Part shown: positions 51,148-62,453 of the stretch, in pieces | Position numbering within the stretch: the stretch's first letter is position 1 | Layout: each line of letters begins with the position of its first letter | NCBI GenBank assembly: GCA_964035575.1 | Contig: OZ037857.1 | Coordinates: 558,001-622,000, forward strand | Direction: 5' to 3' | Source of the DNA: Rhynchopus sp. YZ270_cl-10 | Taxonomy: Eukaryota > Euglenozoa > Diplonemea > Diplonemida > Diplonemidae | Length of the DNA: 64,000 nt | Program-made: the position numbers and the translations under genes | The notes under the pieces: model-generated | Database searches by the model: none | Told to the model about the DNA's origin: nothing | What the model saw: only the letters and a program-made list of their open reading frames with translations

Positions 51148-52479
51148 CTAATTCGTGGCCCACCCGGTTGTGGGATCGCATTTTGTGAAGTTTGGGAGAG
51201 GACCCCATTGCCAGGATGGCTTCAGGATGCTGTTTGCCATCTTCGCGACTTCGGGGCAGAGCTTGCGTCCGTCGGGGTTGGTTGTCGGGCTGGGGTTGCC
51301 TGACCAGATGAATGCACCTCCATACCCATTCGCCTCAGCGTACTGCACAACAGATGTGTCCATCGCAAGCCCCTCCCAGGTGCCCCCCGCAGCCTGCTCA
51401 CCAGGTTCAAACCCGATCATGATCTTGTTCTTCGGGACAGAGCCGTACCTCACAAAGTTGTCCATGATGGTGGTGAAGTTGAGTTTGATGTTCCCCGCGT
51501 CATACGCCATGATGTTGACCGCATCCAGATAGCGCCCCACATTCGGGTAAATCTTGTCACCTTCGTAATCCGTCGCAAAGGTGACATTCGGCTTCGGGCT
51601 GTCGGGGAGAAGGTAGTTCCATGGGTTCCCCTTCGGGAGGAATGCGTTGAACCGTGTGGTCCAGGTGACCTCAAAGAGGGGCACTGCGTTTGCCGCAATC
51701 TCCTTGCAGTATTTGATGTTGGTGTCGTAGTACGGCTGCATGTCCATTTGCTGCCAGGGCTCCAACTTTGCGTAGTCCGCCTGAAGCTGCACAACCGCGT
51801 CGTTCGCACGCTGCACCCACCCTGACTTGACAGTTGTTTCCAACTCTGTCTTCAATGTTGCAACCAAAGTGGAAAAGGGTCCAAATTCATCCGCAATCGC
51901 GGAGTAAGGTGTGAGGTGCTCGAAGTCCAGATCAACGCCGTCTGCGAAGGTCCAAAGAACCAACTTTGCTGCCAGCTTCGCCACCTTTGCTGCAGTCGCA
52001 TTGTCGCCCATGCGTGCGAAGTCACTCCACCCCCCAAGCGAGATCTTGAAGCGCTTAGGCCCATCAGGGTGCATCTTCGCCATCCGACCAGCCTCCATGA
52101 TGCTGACGATACCCGGTGTTGGGGCCGTGGTGTCGGGGGTGATCGCCTGCGCGCCGTTCTTCCCTGCAGCGGCAAGGTAGATCGCTTTCCCATCCCACAC
52201 TGGACAGGGTCCGCTTCCTGACGTCTCCGTGCTGTCGCAGCTCACCTGGTCAGGTGAAGGTGTTTCCGTCAAAAAGGTGAACCCATAGTTGATGTTGCTG
52301 TACGGTTTCGATGCGGTCAAGTATGCGGCAGGTTCGAAGCACCCCATGAGACAGTTGCCGGGGATGTTGTTGTCCCACCACTTCACGTCGACCCAGTCTT
52401 CCCAGTATCCAAGCAATGCCCCGCCTTCTGCACCATGCAGGCAACAGAAAAACACAAGCGCAATCACGTTGTAATTCAT
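51148..52479 (-). CDS. Secreted GH18 chitinase-like protein, unit 2, intact
   Basis: 443 aa with signal peptide, SLGGWSD, catalytic DGVDLDFE (acid Glu187) and an intact YLDAVNIMAYD strand at about 317-327, followed by GFEPGEQ and a late GGAFIWSG strand. It has the full set of GH18 barrel motifs, so it should be an active secreted chitinase or related beta-hexosaminidase-type hydrolase. No chitin-binding domain is attached. Units 3 and 4 encode the same protein. Confidence 0.9.
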   Translation of the reverse strand: MNYNVIALVFFCCLHGAEGGALLGYWEDWVDVKWWDNNIPGNCLMGCFEPAAYLTASKPYSNINYGFTFLTETPSPDQVSCDSTETSGSGPCPVWDGKAIYLAAAGKNGAQAITPDTTAPTPGIVSIMEAGRMAKMHPDGPKRFKISLGGWSDFARMGDNATAAKVAKLAAKLVLWTFADGVDLDFEHLTPYSAIADEFGPFSTLVATLKTELETTVKSGWVQRANDAVVQLQADYAKLEPWQQMDMQPYYDTNIKYCKEIAANAVPLFEVTWTTRFNAFLPKGNPWNYLLPDSPKPNVTFATDYEGDKIYPNVGRYLDAVNIMAYDAGNIKLNFTTIMDNFVRYGSVPKNKIMIGFEPGEQAAGGTWEGLAMDTSVVQYAEANGYGGAFIWSGNPSPTTNPDGRKLCPEVAKMANSILKPSWQWGPLPNFTKCDPTTGWATN

Positions 52480-53362
52480 TTTTGTGTCAGTTGAAAATAG
52501 GTTTCTGTGGAGGGGGTAGGAGTGGTGTTTATTCACTAGCAGTTAAAATGCAAAGAAAAGAAATGTCAACTTTAAGAGATGTTTTGTCATCCGACAAAGT
52601 ACAGAAGAACGTACAAGGTGATAGAATAGCAAACACCCGCTAGGTACAGATGCATATGCCTAGGCGGAGAAGGGTAATAGGAAAAATTATCGACCGCAAA
52701 TATGTTCGACCTTTTCAGGATTTCTGGATTTCCGGAAGTTCGACCCTTTTTGCGGTCGAACATTATTCCGATTACGGTAAGTATAAAAGGTGTTCTGAAG
52801 TATTCTTGGCTTCTTTGTGTCAAACAGAACCTAGCGTATTCCGCGCAATGATCCAGAGAATGTTGGTCGTGCGTGTGGGACGGAAAGGTAATGTGTGACA
52901 CAATGTATCAAGACAAGAAGAGGTCTCAAGTAAAACAACAATGGGAGAATCTGTGACAGACTTCTCGTGTGCACAAATCTTGTTCACATGAATTTGCGCA
53001 CAGAGCTAAAGGGCCTGGGACAGGCACCGAGAAAAGGGGAAAAGAAACCTGAAAAATACGTATGCTTCGAGTACACACACATATTATGGGTTGCGAGGGG
53101 GAAAGAAGGGGGAAGATGCAAACGCGAAACAAAAGTATTTCAACATCTGCATTCAACAAATTGAGAGAGGAAAAAATATTTTTTTTTGAAAAAAAAAGAG
53201 GGGTTTCACCATGGTAGGCTAGAAGGATACTCCCCACTCATAATTTTTTTTTTCAAGGATGCGAAAAAAAAAGACACGATAGTTGAACACTCTGAAGATA
53301 TGAATCATTTTGCAAAGTCTAAGCCCCTCTGCTTAGCCCCCTCTGCAGTACTCTAAGCCTCT

Positions 53363-54214
53363 CTACTTCTTCTGCTCCGCCTCAGCCTCAGCCTCAGCCT
53401 CATCCTTCCTCCTCTTCTCATTGGCGTTCAATTCGTTGCCAACTTCCTCAAGGATTTTCTTTCCTGCCTCAACTCTGTCCAGCTGAATAGCAGCTATCCC
53501 ATCCACAAAGGTAGTCGCGTAGACGTCCTTTGCCACTTCCCCAAGCGAAAGGTTTGCGTGCAGCTTCTCCAGCACACCTTTGTGTGCATCTGAGGTGTCG
53601 ATCACTGCATCCTCTGGGTGCGCCGTGAGGTCTAAATCCTGGAACCCAGAAAGCTCGCTCTCCTTGTCGGCCATCATGTAGGCAATGCAGGTCTCTCTGT
53701 CGACGAAGGGCTCCTTCGCCTGCCGAACCTCCTCCCAGAAGTGCTTCATTGTCCAGCCCTGGATTTTTGAGTAGGTTTCGAATCTGGCGACCTGGCGTTC
53801 GGCGAAACCGCGTTCAGAGACAAAGAGTTGTACGTATTTGAAGGGCGATGTGTCGTTGTTATCACGGAGCATCTGCGTGATGGTGTTTCTGCAGTAGTCG
53901 CGGGTGTTGGTGCGGTAGTTCGAAAAGGCAATCACAATGTTGCGCTCAGGGTGCTCCAGCGCAGCCTCGACAGTGCGTGTGCAGATCTGATGCAGGTACG
54001 GCTCCCACAGGGCTTGCTCGCATTCCTCCCCCTTGAACCACCCCTGAAACGCCTGCACCAGGTCTCCCGTGTTCTTCTTGTCAGTCGCGTCTCCAGTAAA
54101 AAAGGCACGATCCCCATCAATATGCAAAAAGTCATGTTCCGCACTCAAATAATCAGCGGTGAACGTCTTCCCAGCACCGGAGAGGCCAGTGAGCCATACA
54201 ATTTGTCTGCCCAT
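53363..54214 (-). CDS. P-loop kinase, unit 2
   Basis: Same 283-aa protein as unit 1 with Walker A GLSGAGKT and DGDR. Preceded by C22-TACAG. Confidence 0.82.
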   Translation of the reverse strand: MGRQIVWLTGLSGAGKTFTADYLSAEHDFLHIDGDRAFFTGDATDKKNTGDLVQAFQGWFKGEECEQALWEPYLHQICTRTVEAALEHPERNIVIAFSNYRTNTRDYCRNTITQMLRDNNDTSPFKYVQLFVSERGFAERQVARFETYSKIQGWTMKHFWEEVRQAKEPFVDRETCIAYMMADKESELSGFQDLDLTAHPEDAVIDTSDAHKGVLEKLHANLSLGEVAKDVYATTFVDGIAAIQLDRVEAGKKILEEVGNELNANEKRRKDEAEAEAEAEQKK

Positions 54215-55693
54215 TTTAGGGGGGGTTGAAAGTTGGTAAGGGGGAATGGCTCTGTAGGGGGGGGGGGGGGGGGGGGGGCTAGGGGGATAAAGAAGTGTGT
54301 TTTGTTGTTTAAAATGAGGCAAATAATGAACACCTCGTTGTCTTTTGTTTAGTTTGTACGCTACCCACGTCAAATACGCGTAATTTGTGGCGACAATTTA
54401 GAATCTGTAATAGAAATGGGGAAGGGAAGAAGGAGACAGAGGGAAGGGTCATGGTAAAGAAGAAAAGAAGTGTGTCACTTTTGTTTGTATGTAATTCACA
54501 ACCGAGTCTACTTTTTTGTTGTTGTAAGGAAAAAGGTAATGGTGTAAAAATAGTGTTGGGTGTGTGACGTTAAGGCAATGCTTGTCTACTGTTGATATTC
54601 GTTGGTGTTGTTGTAAAGGAACGTAATGGTATCGTTCAACACGTAGATGCCAAAAGAGGGCACAGTTCCGAGACTACCATTTGGGTAGACACAGAAGAAC
54701 CGATAAAGACATGTCTCAGAGGAAAGTCTTCGAAAAGAGACAAAAGTCTTGAAAAGGGTGAATGTGCAAATAAGGGGCACACTCACGTTTCAGAAAATAT
54801 ACGACAAACAAGAAAAAAGGGGGAAAATGAACTCGAGAGTTTTGCACAAACGAGAGAACCCTGGGGGTGGTTATTAGAATAATATCAGTTTTTCTCTTCT
54901 TGTACCCTTTGCGATTGTATCCAAGTATCGTGCCGTTGGGTGTTAACAAGAAAGAGGAGAATTGTGTACAGACGTTCGCAGACGTGTGTGTGTGTGAATG
55001 GAAACACAACAAATATTTGTTTGTGTGCCAAAACTCAAACCAAAAAAAACCTAGCAGGCAAGTGATTGCGAGTAGTGGCACACGTGACAGTCCTTTTTCC
55101 GAGACAAATAAATTTGTTTTTGAAAAAAAGAAGCAGAAGAAGAAAAGAAAAAGAGAGAGCACACGAATACAACCAAGTTTTCACCAATAGAGAAAACTCA
55201 GTTGGATGTGTCTCACTGTGTACACGCGTATCTTTTCAAAACAACGTTGGGGCAGCGAAGCAGCACTTTGCCACCTACGTGCAAACGAATGTTATAACAA
55301 GAAGACAAAAAAAAAACAGGAGGTGATAAGATGACCCCCAGCCTCTCATGCTGAGTCACCTTCATCACAACAAAGGGGTTAGTTCGACACTCCGCTGTAT
55401 CAGGCACGGAGCACCAAACAACTAGACTGTATCAGAAACGTTTTGGCAAGATGAACCCAAGCCTCACAGTGCTTGGCCACCTTATCAAATAGAAGACATT
55501 AGATGGGTCCTCCCCACCCCTCTTCACACAATCTGTGCAGAACACATGCCAGAAAGTGGGGGAGGAACACAGAGTATAAAAAATTGAGGTTTCGTTTTTT
55601 TTTTGTTTATGTGTTTGGACAAAATCAGACACACATTATGTCACCCCAAACCCGAAGGCTTTTTGGGCTAAGATAGTATAGTATTTCGCTCTT

Positions 55694-57025
55694 CTAATTC
55701 GTGGCCCACCCGGTTGTGGGATCGCATTTTGTGAAGTTTGGGAGAGGACCCCATTGCCAGGATGGCTTCAGGATGCTGTTTGCCATCTTCGCGACTTCGG
55801 GGCAGAGCTTGCGTCCGTCGGGGTTGGTTGTCGGGCTGGGGTTGCCTGACCAGATGAATGCACCTCCATACCCATTCGCCTCAGCGTACTGCACAACAGA
55901 TGTGTCCATCGCAAGCCCCTCCCAGGTGCCCCCCGCAGCCTGCTCACCAGGTTCAAACCCGATCATGATCTTGTTCTTCGGGACAGAGCCGTACCTCACA
56001 AAGTTGTCCATGATGGTGGTGAAGTTGAGTTTGATGTTCCCCGCGTCATACGCCATGATGTTGACCGCATCCAGATAGCGCCCCACATTCGGGTAAATCT
56101 TGTCACCTTCGTAATCCGTCGCAAAGGTGACATTCGGCTTCGGGCTGTCGGGGAGAAGGTAGTTCCATGGGTTCCCCTTCGGGAGGAATGCGTTGAACCG
56201 TGTGGTCCAGGTGACCTCAAAGAGGGGCACTGCGTTTGCCGCAATCTCCTTGCAGTATTTGATGTTGGTGTCGTAGTACGGCTGCATGTCCATTTGCTGC
56301 CAGGGCTCCAACTTTGCGTAGTCCGCCTGAAGCTGCACAACCGCGTCGTTCGCACGCTGCACCCACCCTGACTTGACAGTTGTTTCCAACTCTGTCTTCA
56401 ATGTTGCAACCAAAGTGGAAAAGGGTCCAAATTCATCCGCAATCGCGGAGTAAGGTGTGAGGTGCTCGAAGTCCAGATCAACGCCGTCTGCGAAGGTCCA
56501 AAGAACCAACTTTGCTGCCAGCTTCGCCACCTTTGCTGCAGTCGCATTGTCGCCCATGCGTGCGAAGTCACTCCACCCCCCAAGCGAGATCTTGAAGCGC
56601 TTAGGCCCATCAGGGTGCATCTTCGCCATCCGACCAGCCTCCATGATGCTGACGATACCCGGTGTTGGGGCCGTGGTGTCGGGGGTGATCGCCTGCGCGC
56701 CGTTCTTCCCTGCAGCGGCAAGGTAGATCGCTTTCCCATCCCACACTGGACAGGGTCCGCTTCCTGACGTCTCCGTGCTGTCGCAGCTCACCTGGTCAGG
56801 TGAAGGTGTTTCCGTCAAAAAGGTGAACCCATAGTTGATGTTGCTGTACGGTTTCGATGCGGTCAAGTATGCGGCAGGTTCGAAGCACCCCATGAGACAG
56901 TTGCCGGGGATGTTGTTGTCCCACCACTTCACGTCGACCCAGTCTTCCCAGTATCCAAGCAATGCCCCGCCTTCTGCACCATGCAGGCAACAGAAAAACA
57001 CAAGCGCAATCACGTTGTAATTCAT
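55694..57025 (-). CDS. Secreted GH18 chitinase-like protein, unit 3
   Basis: Identical translation to unit 2 (443 aa, DGVDLDFE, NIMAYD intact). Confidence 0.9.
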   Translation of the reverse strand: MNYNVIALVFFCCLHGAEGGALLGYWEDWVDVKWWDNNIPGNCLMGCFEPAAYLTASKPYSNINYGFTFLTETPSPDQVSCDSTETSGSGPCPVWDGKAIYLAAAGKNGAQAITPDTTAPTPGIVSIMEAGRMAKMHPDGPKRFKISLGGWSDFARMGDNATAAKVAKLAAKLVLWTFADGVDLDFEHLTPYSAIADEFGPFSTLVATLKTELETTVKSGWVQRANDAVVQLQADYAKLEPWQQMDMQPYYDTNIKYCKEIAANAVPLFEVTWTTRFNAFLPKGNPWNYLLPDSPKPNVTFATDYEGDKIYPNVGRYLDAVNIMAYDAGNIKLNFTTIMDNFVRYGSVPKNKIMIGFEPGEQAAGGTWEGLAMDTSVVQYAEANGYGGAFIWSGNPSPTTNPDGRKLCPEVAKMANSILKPSWQWGPLPNFTKCDPTTGWATN

Positions 57026-57908
57026 TTTTGTGTCAGTTGAAAATAGGTTTCTGTGGAGGGGGTAGGAGTGGTGTTTATTCACTAGCAGTTAAAATGCAAA
57101 GAAAAGAAATGTCAACTTTAAGAGATGTTTTGTCATCCGACAAAGTACAGAAGAACGTACAAGGTGATAGAATAGCAAACACCCGCTAGGTACAGATGCA
57201 TATGCCTAGGCGGAGAAGGGTAATAGGAAAAATTATCGACCGCAAATATGTTCGACCTTTTCAGGATTTCTGGATTTCCGGAAGTTCGACCCTTTTTGCG
57301 GTCGAACATTATTCCGATTACGGTAAGTATAAAAGGTGTTCTGAAGTATTCTTGGCTTCTTTGTGTCAAACAGAACCTAGCGTATTCCGCGCAATGATCC
57401 AGAGAATGTTGGTCGTGCGTGTGGGACGGAAAGGTAATGTGTGACACAATGTATCAAGACAAGAAGAGGTCTCAAGTAAAACAACAATGGGAGAATCTGT
57501 GACAGACTTCTCGTGTGCACAAATCTTGTTCACATGAATTTGCGCACAGAGCTAAAGGGCCTGGGACAGGCACCGAGAAAAGGGGAAAAGAAACCTGAAA
57601 AATACGTATGCTTCGAGTACACACACATATTATGGGTTGCGAGGGGGAAAGAAGGGGGAAGATGCAAACGCGAAACAAAAGTATTTCAACATCTGCATTC
57701 AACAAATTGAGAGAGGAAAAAATATTTTTTTTTGAAAAAAAAAGAGGGGTTTCACCATGGTAGGCTAGAAGGATACTCCCCACTCATAATTTTTTTTTTC
57801 AAGGATGCGAAAAAAAAAGACACGATAGTTGAACACTCTGAAGATATGAATCATTTTGCAAAGTCTAAGCCCCTCTGCTTAGCCCCCTCTGCAGTACTCT
57901 AAGCCTCT

Positions 57909-58760
57909 CTACTTCTTCTGCTCCGCCTCAGCCTCAGCCTCAGCCTCATCCTTCCTCCTCTTCTCATTGGCGTTCAATTCGTTGCCAACTTCCTCAAGGA
58001 TTTTCTTTCCTGCCTCAACTCTGTCCAGCTGAATAGCAGCTATCCCATCCACAAAGGTAGTCGCGTAGACGTCCTTTGCCACTTCCCCAAGCGAAAGGTT
58101 TGCGTGCAGCTTCTCCAGCACACCTTTGTGTGCATCTGAGGTGTCGATCACTGCATCCTCTGGGTGCGCCGTGAGGTCTAAATCCTGGAACCCAGAAAGC
58201 TCGCTCTCCTTGTCGGCCATCATGTAGGCAATGCAGGTCTCTCTGTCGACGAAGGGCTCCTTCGCCTGCCGAACCTCCTCCCAGAAGTGCTTCATTGTCC
58301 AGCCCTGGATTTTTGAGTAGGTTTCGAATCTGGCGACCTGGCGTTCGGCGAAACCGCGTTCAGAGACAAAGAGTTGTACGTATTTGAAGGGCGATGTGTC
58401 GTTGTTATCACGGAGCATCTGCGTGATGGTGTTTCTGCAGTAGTCGCGGGTGTTGGTGCGGTAGTTCGAAAAGGCAATCACAATGTTGCGCTCAGGGTGC
58501 TCCAGCGCAGCCTCGACAGTGCGTGTGCAGATCTGATGCAGGTACGGCTCCCACAGGGCTTGCTCGCATTCCTCCCCCTTGAACCACCCCTGAAACGCCT
58601 GCACCAGGTCTCCCGTGTTCTTCTTGTCAGTCGCGTCTCCAGTAAAAAAGGCACGATCCCCATCAATATGCAAAAAGTCATGTTCCGCACTCAAATAATC
58701 AGCGGTGAACGTCTTCCCAGCACCGGAGAGGCCAGTGAGCCATACAATTTGTCTGCCCAT
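57909..58760 (-). CDS. P-loop kinase, unit 3
   Basis: Identical 283-aa translation. In this unit the C21 tract shifts the upstream frame so that it no longer joins the coding frame, which supports MGRQ as the true start in all units. Confidence 0.84.
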   Translation of the reverse strand: MGRQIVWLTGLSGAGKTFTADYLSAEHDFLHIDGDRAFFTGDATDKKNTGDLVQAFQGWFKGEECEQALWEPYLHQICTRTVEAALEHPERNIVIAFSNYRTNTRDYCRNTITQMLRDNNDTSPFKYVQLFVSERGFAERQVARFETYSKIQGWTMKHFWEEVRQAKEPFVDRETCIAYMMADKESELSGFQDLDLTAHPEDAVIDTSDAHKGVLEKLHANLSLGEVAKDVYATTFVDGIAAIQLDRVEAGKKILEEVGNELNANEKRRKDEAEAEAEAEQKK

Positions 58761-60238
58761 TTTAGGGGGGGTTGAAAGTTGGTAAGGGGGAATGGCTCTG
58801 TAGGGGGGGGGGGGGGGGGGGGGCTAGGGGGATAAAGAAGTGTGTTTTGTTGTTTAAAATGAGGCAAATAATGAACACCTCGTTGTCTTTTGTTTAGTTT
58901 GTACGCTACCCACGTCAAATACGCGTAATTTGTGGCGACAATTTAGAATCTGTAATAGAAATGGGGAAGGGAAGAAGGAGACAGAGGGAAGGGTCATGGT
59001 AAAGAAGAAAAGAAGTGTGTCACTTTTGTTTGTATGTAATTCACAACCGAGTCTACTTTTTTGTTGTTGTAAGGAAAAAGGTAATGGTGTAAAAATAGTG
59101 TTGGGTGTGTGACGTTAAGGCAATGCTTGTCTACTGTTGATATTCGTTGGTGTTGTTGTAAAGGAACGTAATGGTATCGTTCAACACGTAGATGCCAAAA
59201 GAGGGCACAGTTCCGAGACTACCATTTGGGTAGACACAGAAGAACCGATAAAGACATGTCTCAGAGGAAAGTCTTCGAAAAGAGACAAAAGTCTTGAAAA
59301 GGGTGAATGTGCAAATAAGGGGCACACTCACGTTTCAGAAAATATACGACAAACAAGAAAAAAGGGGGAAAATGAACTCGAGAGTTTTGCACAAACGAGA
59401 GAACCCTGGGGGTGGTTATTAGAATAATATCAGTTTTTCTCTTCTTGTACCCTTTGCGATTGTATCCAAGTATCGTGCCGTTGGGTGTTAACAAGAAAGA
59501 GGAGAATTGTGTACAGACGTTCGCAGACGTGTGTGTGTGTGAATGGAAACACAACAAATATTTGTTTGTGTGCCAAAACTCAAACCAAAAAAAACCTAGC
59601 AGGCAAGTGATTGCGAGTAGTGGCACACGTGACAGTCCTTTTTCCGAGACAAATAAATTTGTTTTTGAAAAAAAGAAGCAGAAGAAGAAAAGAAAAAGAG
59701 AGAGCACACGAATACAACCAAGTTTTCACCAATAGAGAAAACTCAGTTGGATGTGTCTCACTGTGTACACGCGTATCTTTTCAAAACAACGTTGGGGCAG
59801 CGAAGCAGCACTTTGCCACCTACGTGCAAACGAATGTTATAACAAGAAGACAAAAAAAAAACAGGAGGTGATAAGATGACCCCCAGCCTCTCATGCTGAG
59901 TCACCTTCATCACAACAAAGGGGTTAGTTCGACACTCCGCTGTATCAGGCACGGAGCACCAAACAACTAGACTGTATCAGAAACGTTTTGGCAAGATGAA
60001 CCCAAGCCTCACAGTGCTTGGCCACCTTATCAAATAGAAGACATTAGATGGGTCCTCCCCACCCCTCTTCACACAATCTGTGCAGAACACATGCCAGAAA
60101 GTGGGGGAGGAACACAGAGTATAAAAAATTGAGGTTTCGTTTTTTTTTTGTTTATGTGTTTGGACAAAATCAGACACACATTATGTCACCCCAAACCCGA
60201 AGGCTTTTTGGGCTAAGATAGTATAGTATTTCGCTCTT

Positions 60239-61570
60239 CTAATTCGTGGCCCACCCGGTTGTGGGATCGCATTTTGTGAAGTTTGGGAGAGGACCCCATT
60301 GCCAGGATGGCTTCAGGATGCTGTTTGCCATCTTCGCGACTTCGGGGCAGAGCTTGCGTCCGTCGGGGTTGGTTGTCGGGCTGGGGTTGCCTGACCAGAT
60401 GAATGCACCTCCATACCCATTCGCCTCAGCGTACTGCACAACAGATGTGTCCATCGCAAGCCCCTCCCAGGTGCCCCCCGCAGCCTGCTCACCAGGTTCA
60501 AACCCGATCATGATCTTGTTCTTCGGGACAGAGCCGTACCTCACAAAGTTGTCCATGATGGTGGTGAAGTTGAGTTTGATGTTCCCCGCGTCATACGCCA
60601 TGATGTTGACCGCATCCAGATAGCGCCCCACATTCGGGTAAATCTTGTCACCTTCGTAATCCGTCGCAAAGGTGACATTCGGCTTCGGGCTGTCGGGGAG
60701 AAGGTAGTTCCATGGGTTCCCCTTCGGGAGGAATGCGTTGAACCGTGTGGTCCAGGTGACCTCAAAGAGGGGCACTGCGTTTGCCGCAATCTCCTTGCAG
60801 TATTTGATGTTGGTGTCGTAGTACGGCTGCATGTCCATTTGCTGCCAGGGCTCCAACTTTGCGTAGTCCGCCTGAAGCTGCACAACCGCGTCGTTCGCAC
60901 GCTGCACCCACCCTGACTTGACAGTTGTTTCCAACTCTGTCTTCAATGTTGCAACCAAAGTGGAAAAGGGTCCAAATTCATCCGCAATCGCGGAGTAAGG
61001 TGTGAGGTGCTCGAAGTCCAGATCAACGCCGTCTGCGAAGGTCCAAAGAACCAACTTTGCTGCCAGCTTCGCCACCTTTGCTGCAGTCGCATTGTCGCCC
61101 ATGCGTGCGAAGTCACTCCACCCCCCAAGCGAGATCTTGAAGCGCTTAGGCCCATCAGGGTGCATCTTCGCCATCCGACCAGCCTCCATGATGCTGACGA
61201 TACCCGGTGTTGGGGCCGTGGTGTCGGGGGTGATCGCCTGCGCGCCGTTCTTCCCTGCAGCGGCAAGGTAGATCGCTTTCCCATCCCACACTGGACAGGG
61301 TCCGCTTCCTGACGTCTCCGTGCTGTCGCAGCTCACCTGGTCAGGTGAAGGTGTTTCCGTCAAAAAGGTGAACCCATAGTTGATGTTGCTGTACGGTTTC
61401 GATGCGGTCAAGTATGCGGCAGGTTCGAAGCACCCCATGAGACAGTTGCCGGGGATGTTGTTGTCCCACCACTTCACGTCGACCCAGTCTTCCCAGTATC
61501 CAAGCAATGCCCCGCCTTCTGCACCATGCAGGCAACAGAAAAACACAAGCGCAATCACGTTGTAATTCAT
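60239..61570 (-). CDS. Secreted GH18 chitinase-like protein, unit 4
   Basis: Identical translation to units 2 and 3. Confidence 0.9.
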   Translation of the reverse strand: MNYNVIALVFFCCLHGAEGGALLGYWEDWVDVKWWDNNIPGNCLMGCFEPAAYLTASKPYSNINYGFTFLTETPSPDQVSCDSTETSGSGPCPVWDGKAIYLAAAGKNGAQAITPDTTAPTPGIVSIMEAGRMAKMHPDGPKRFKISLGGWSDFARMGDNATAAKVAKLAAKLVLWTFADGVDLDFEHLTPYSAIADEFGPFSTLVATLKTELETTVKSGWVQRANDAVVQLQADYAKLEPWQQMDMQPYYDTNIKYCKEIAANAVPLFEVTWTTRFNAFLPKGNPWNYLLPDSPKPNVTFATDYEGDKIYPNVGRYLDAVNIMAYDAGNIKLNFTTIMDNFVRYGSVPKNKIMIGFEPGEQAAGGTWEGLAMDTSVVQYAEANGYGGAFIWSGNPSPTTNPDGRKLCPEVAKMANSILKPSWQWGPLPNFTKCDPTTGWATN

Positions 61571-62453
61571 TTTTGTGTCAGTTGAAAATAGGTTTCTGTG
61601 GAGGGGGTAGGAGTGGTGTTTATTCACTAGCAGTTAAAATGCAAAGAAAAGAAATGTCAACTTTAAGAGATGTTTTGTCATCCGACAAAGTACAGAAGAA
61701 CGTACAAGGTGATAGAATAGCAAACACCCGCTAGGTACAGATGCATATGCCTAGGCGGAGAAGGGTAATAGGAAAAATTATCGACCGCAAATATGTTCGA
61801 CCTTTTCAGGATTTCTGGATTTCCGGAAGTTCGACCCTTTTTGCGGTCGAACATTATTCCGATTACGGTAAGTATAAAAGGTGTTCTGAAGTATTCTTGG
61901 CTTCTTTGTGTCAAACAGAACCTAGCGTATTCCGCGCAATGATCCAGAGAATGTTGGTCGTGCGTGTGGGACGGAAAGGTAATGTGTGACACAATGTATC
62001 AAGACAAGAAGAGGTCTCAAGTAAAACAACAATGGGAGAATCTGTGACAGACTTCTCGTGTGCACAAATCTTGTTCACATGAATTTGCGCACAGAGCTAA
62101 AGGGCCTGGGACAGGCACCGAGAAAAGGGGAAAAGAAACCTGAAAAATACGTATGCTTCGAGTACACACACATATTATGGGTTGCGAGGGGGAAAGAAGG
62201 GGGAAGATGCAAACGCGAAACAAAAGTATTTCAACATCTGCATTCAACAAATTGAGAGAGGAAAAAATATTTTTTTTTGAAAAAAAAAGAGGGGTTTCAC
62301 CATGGTAGGCTAGAAGGATACTCCCCACTCATAATTTTTTTTTTCAAGGATGCGAAAAAAAAAGACACGATAGTTGAACACTCTGAAGATATGAATCATT
62401 TTGCAAAGTCTAAGCCCCTCTGCTTAGCCCCCTCTGCAGTACTCTAAGCCTCT

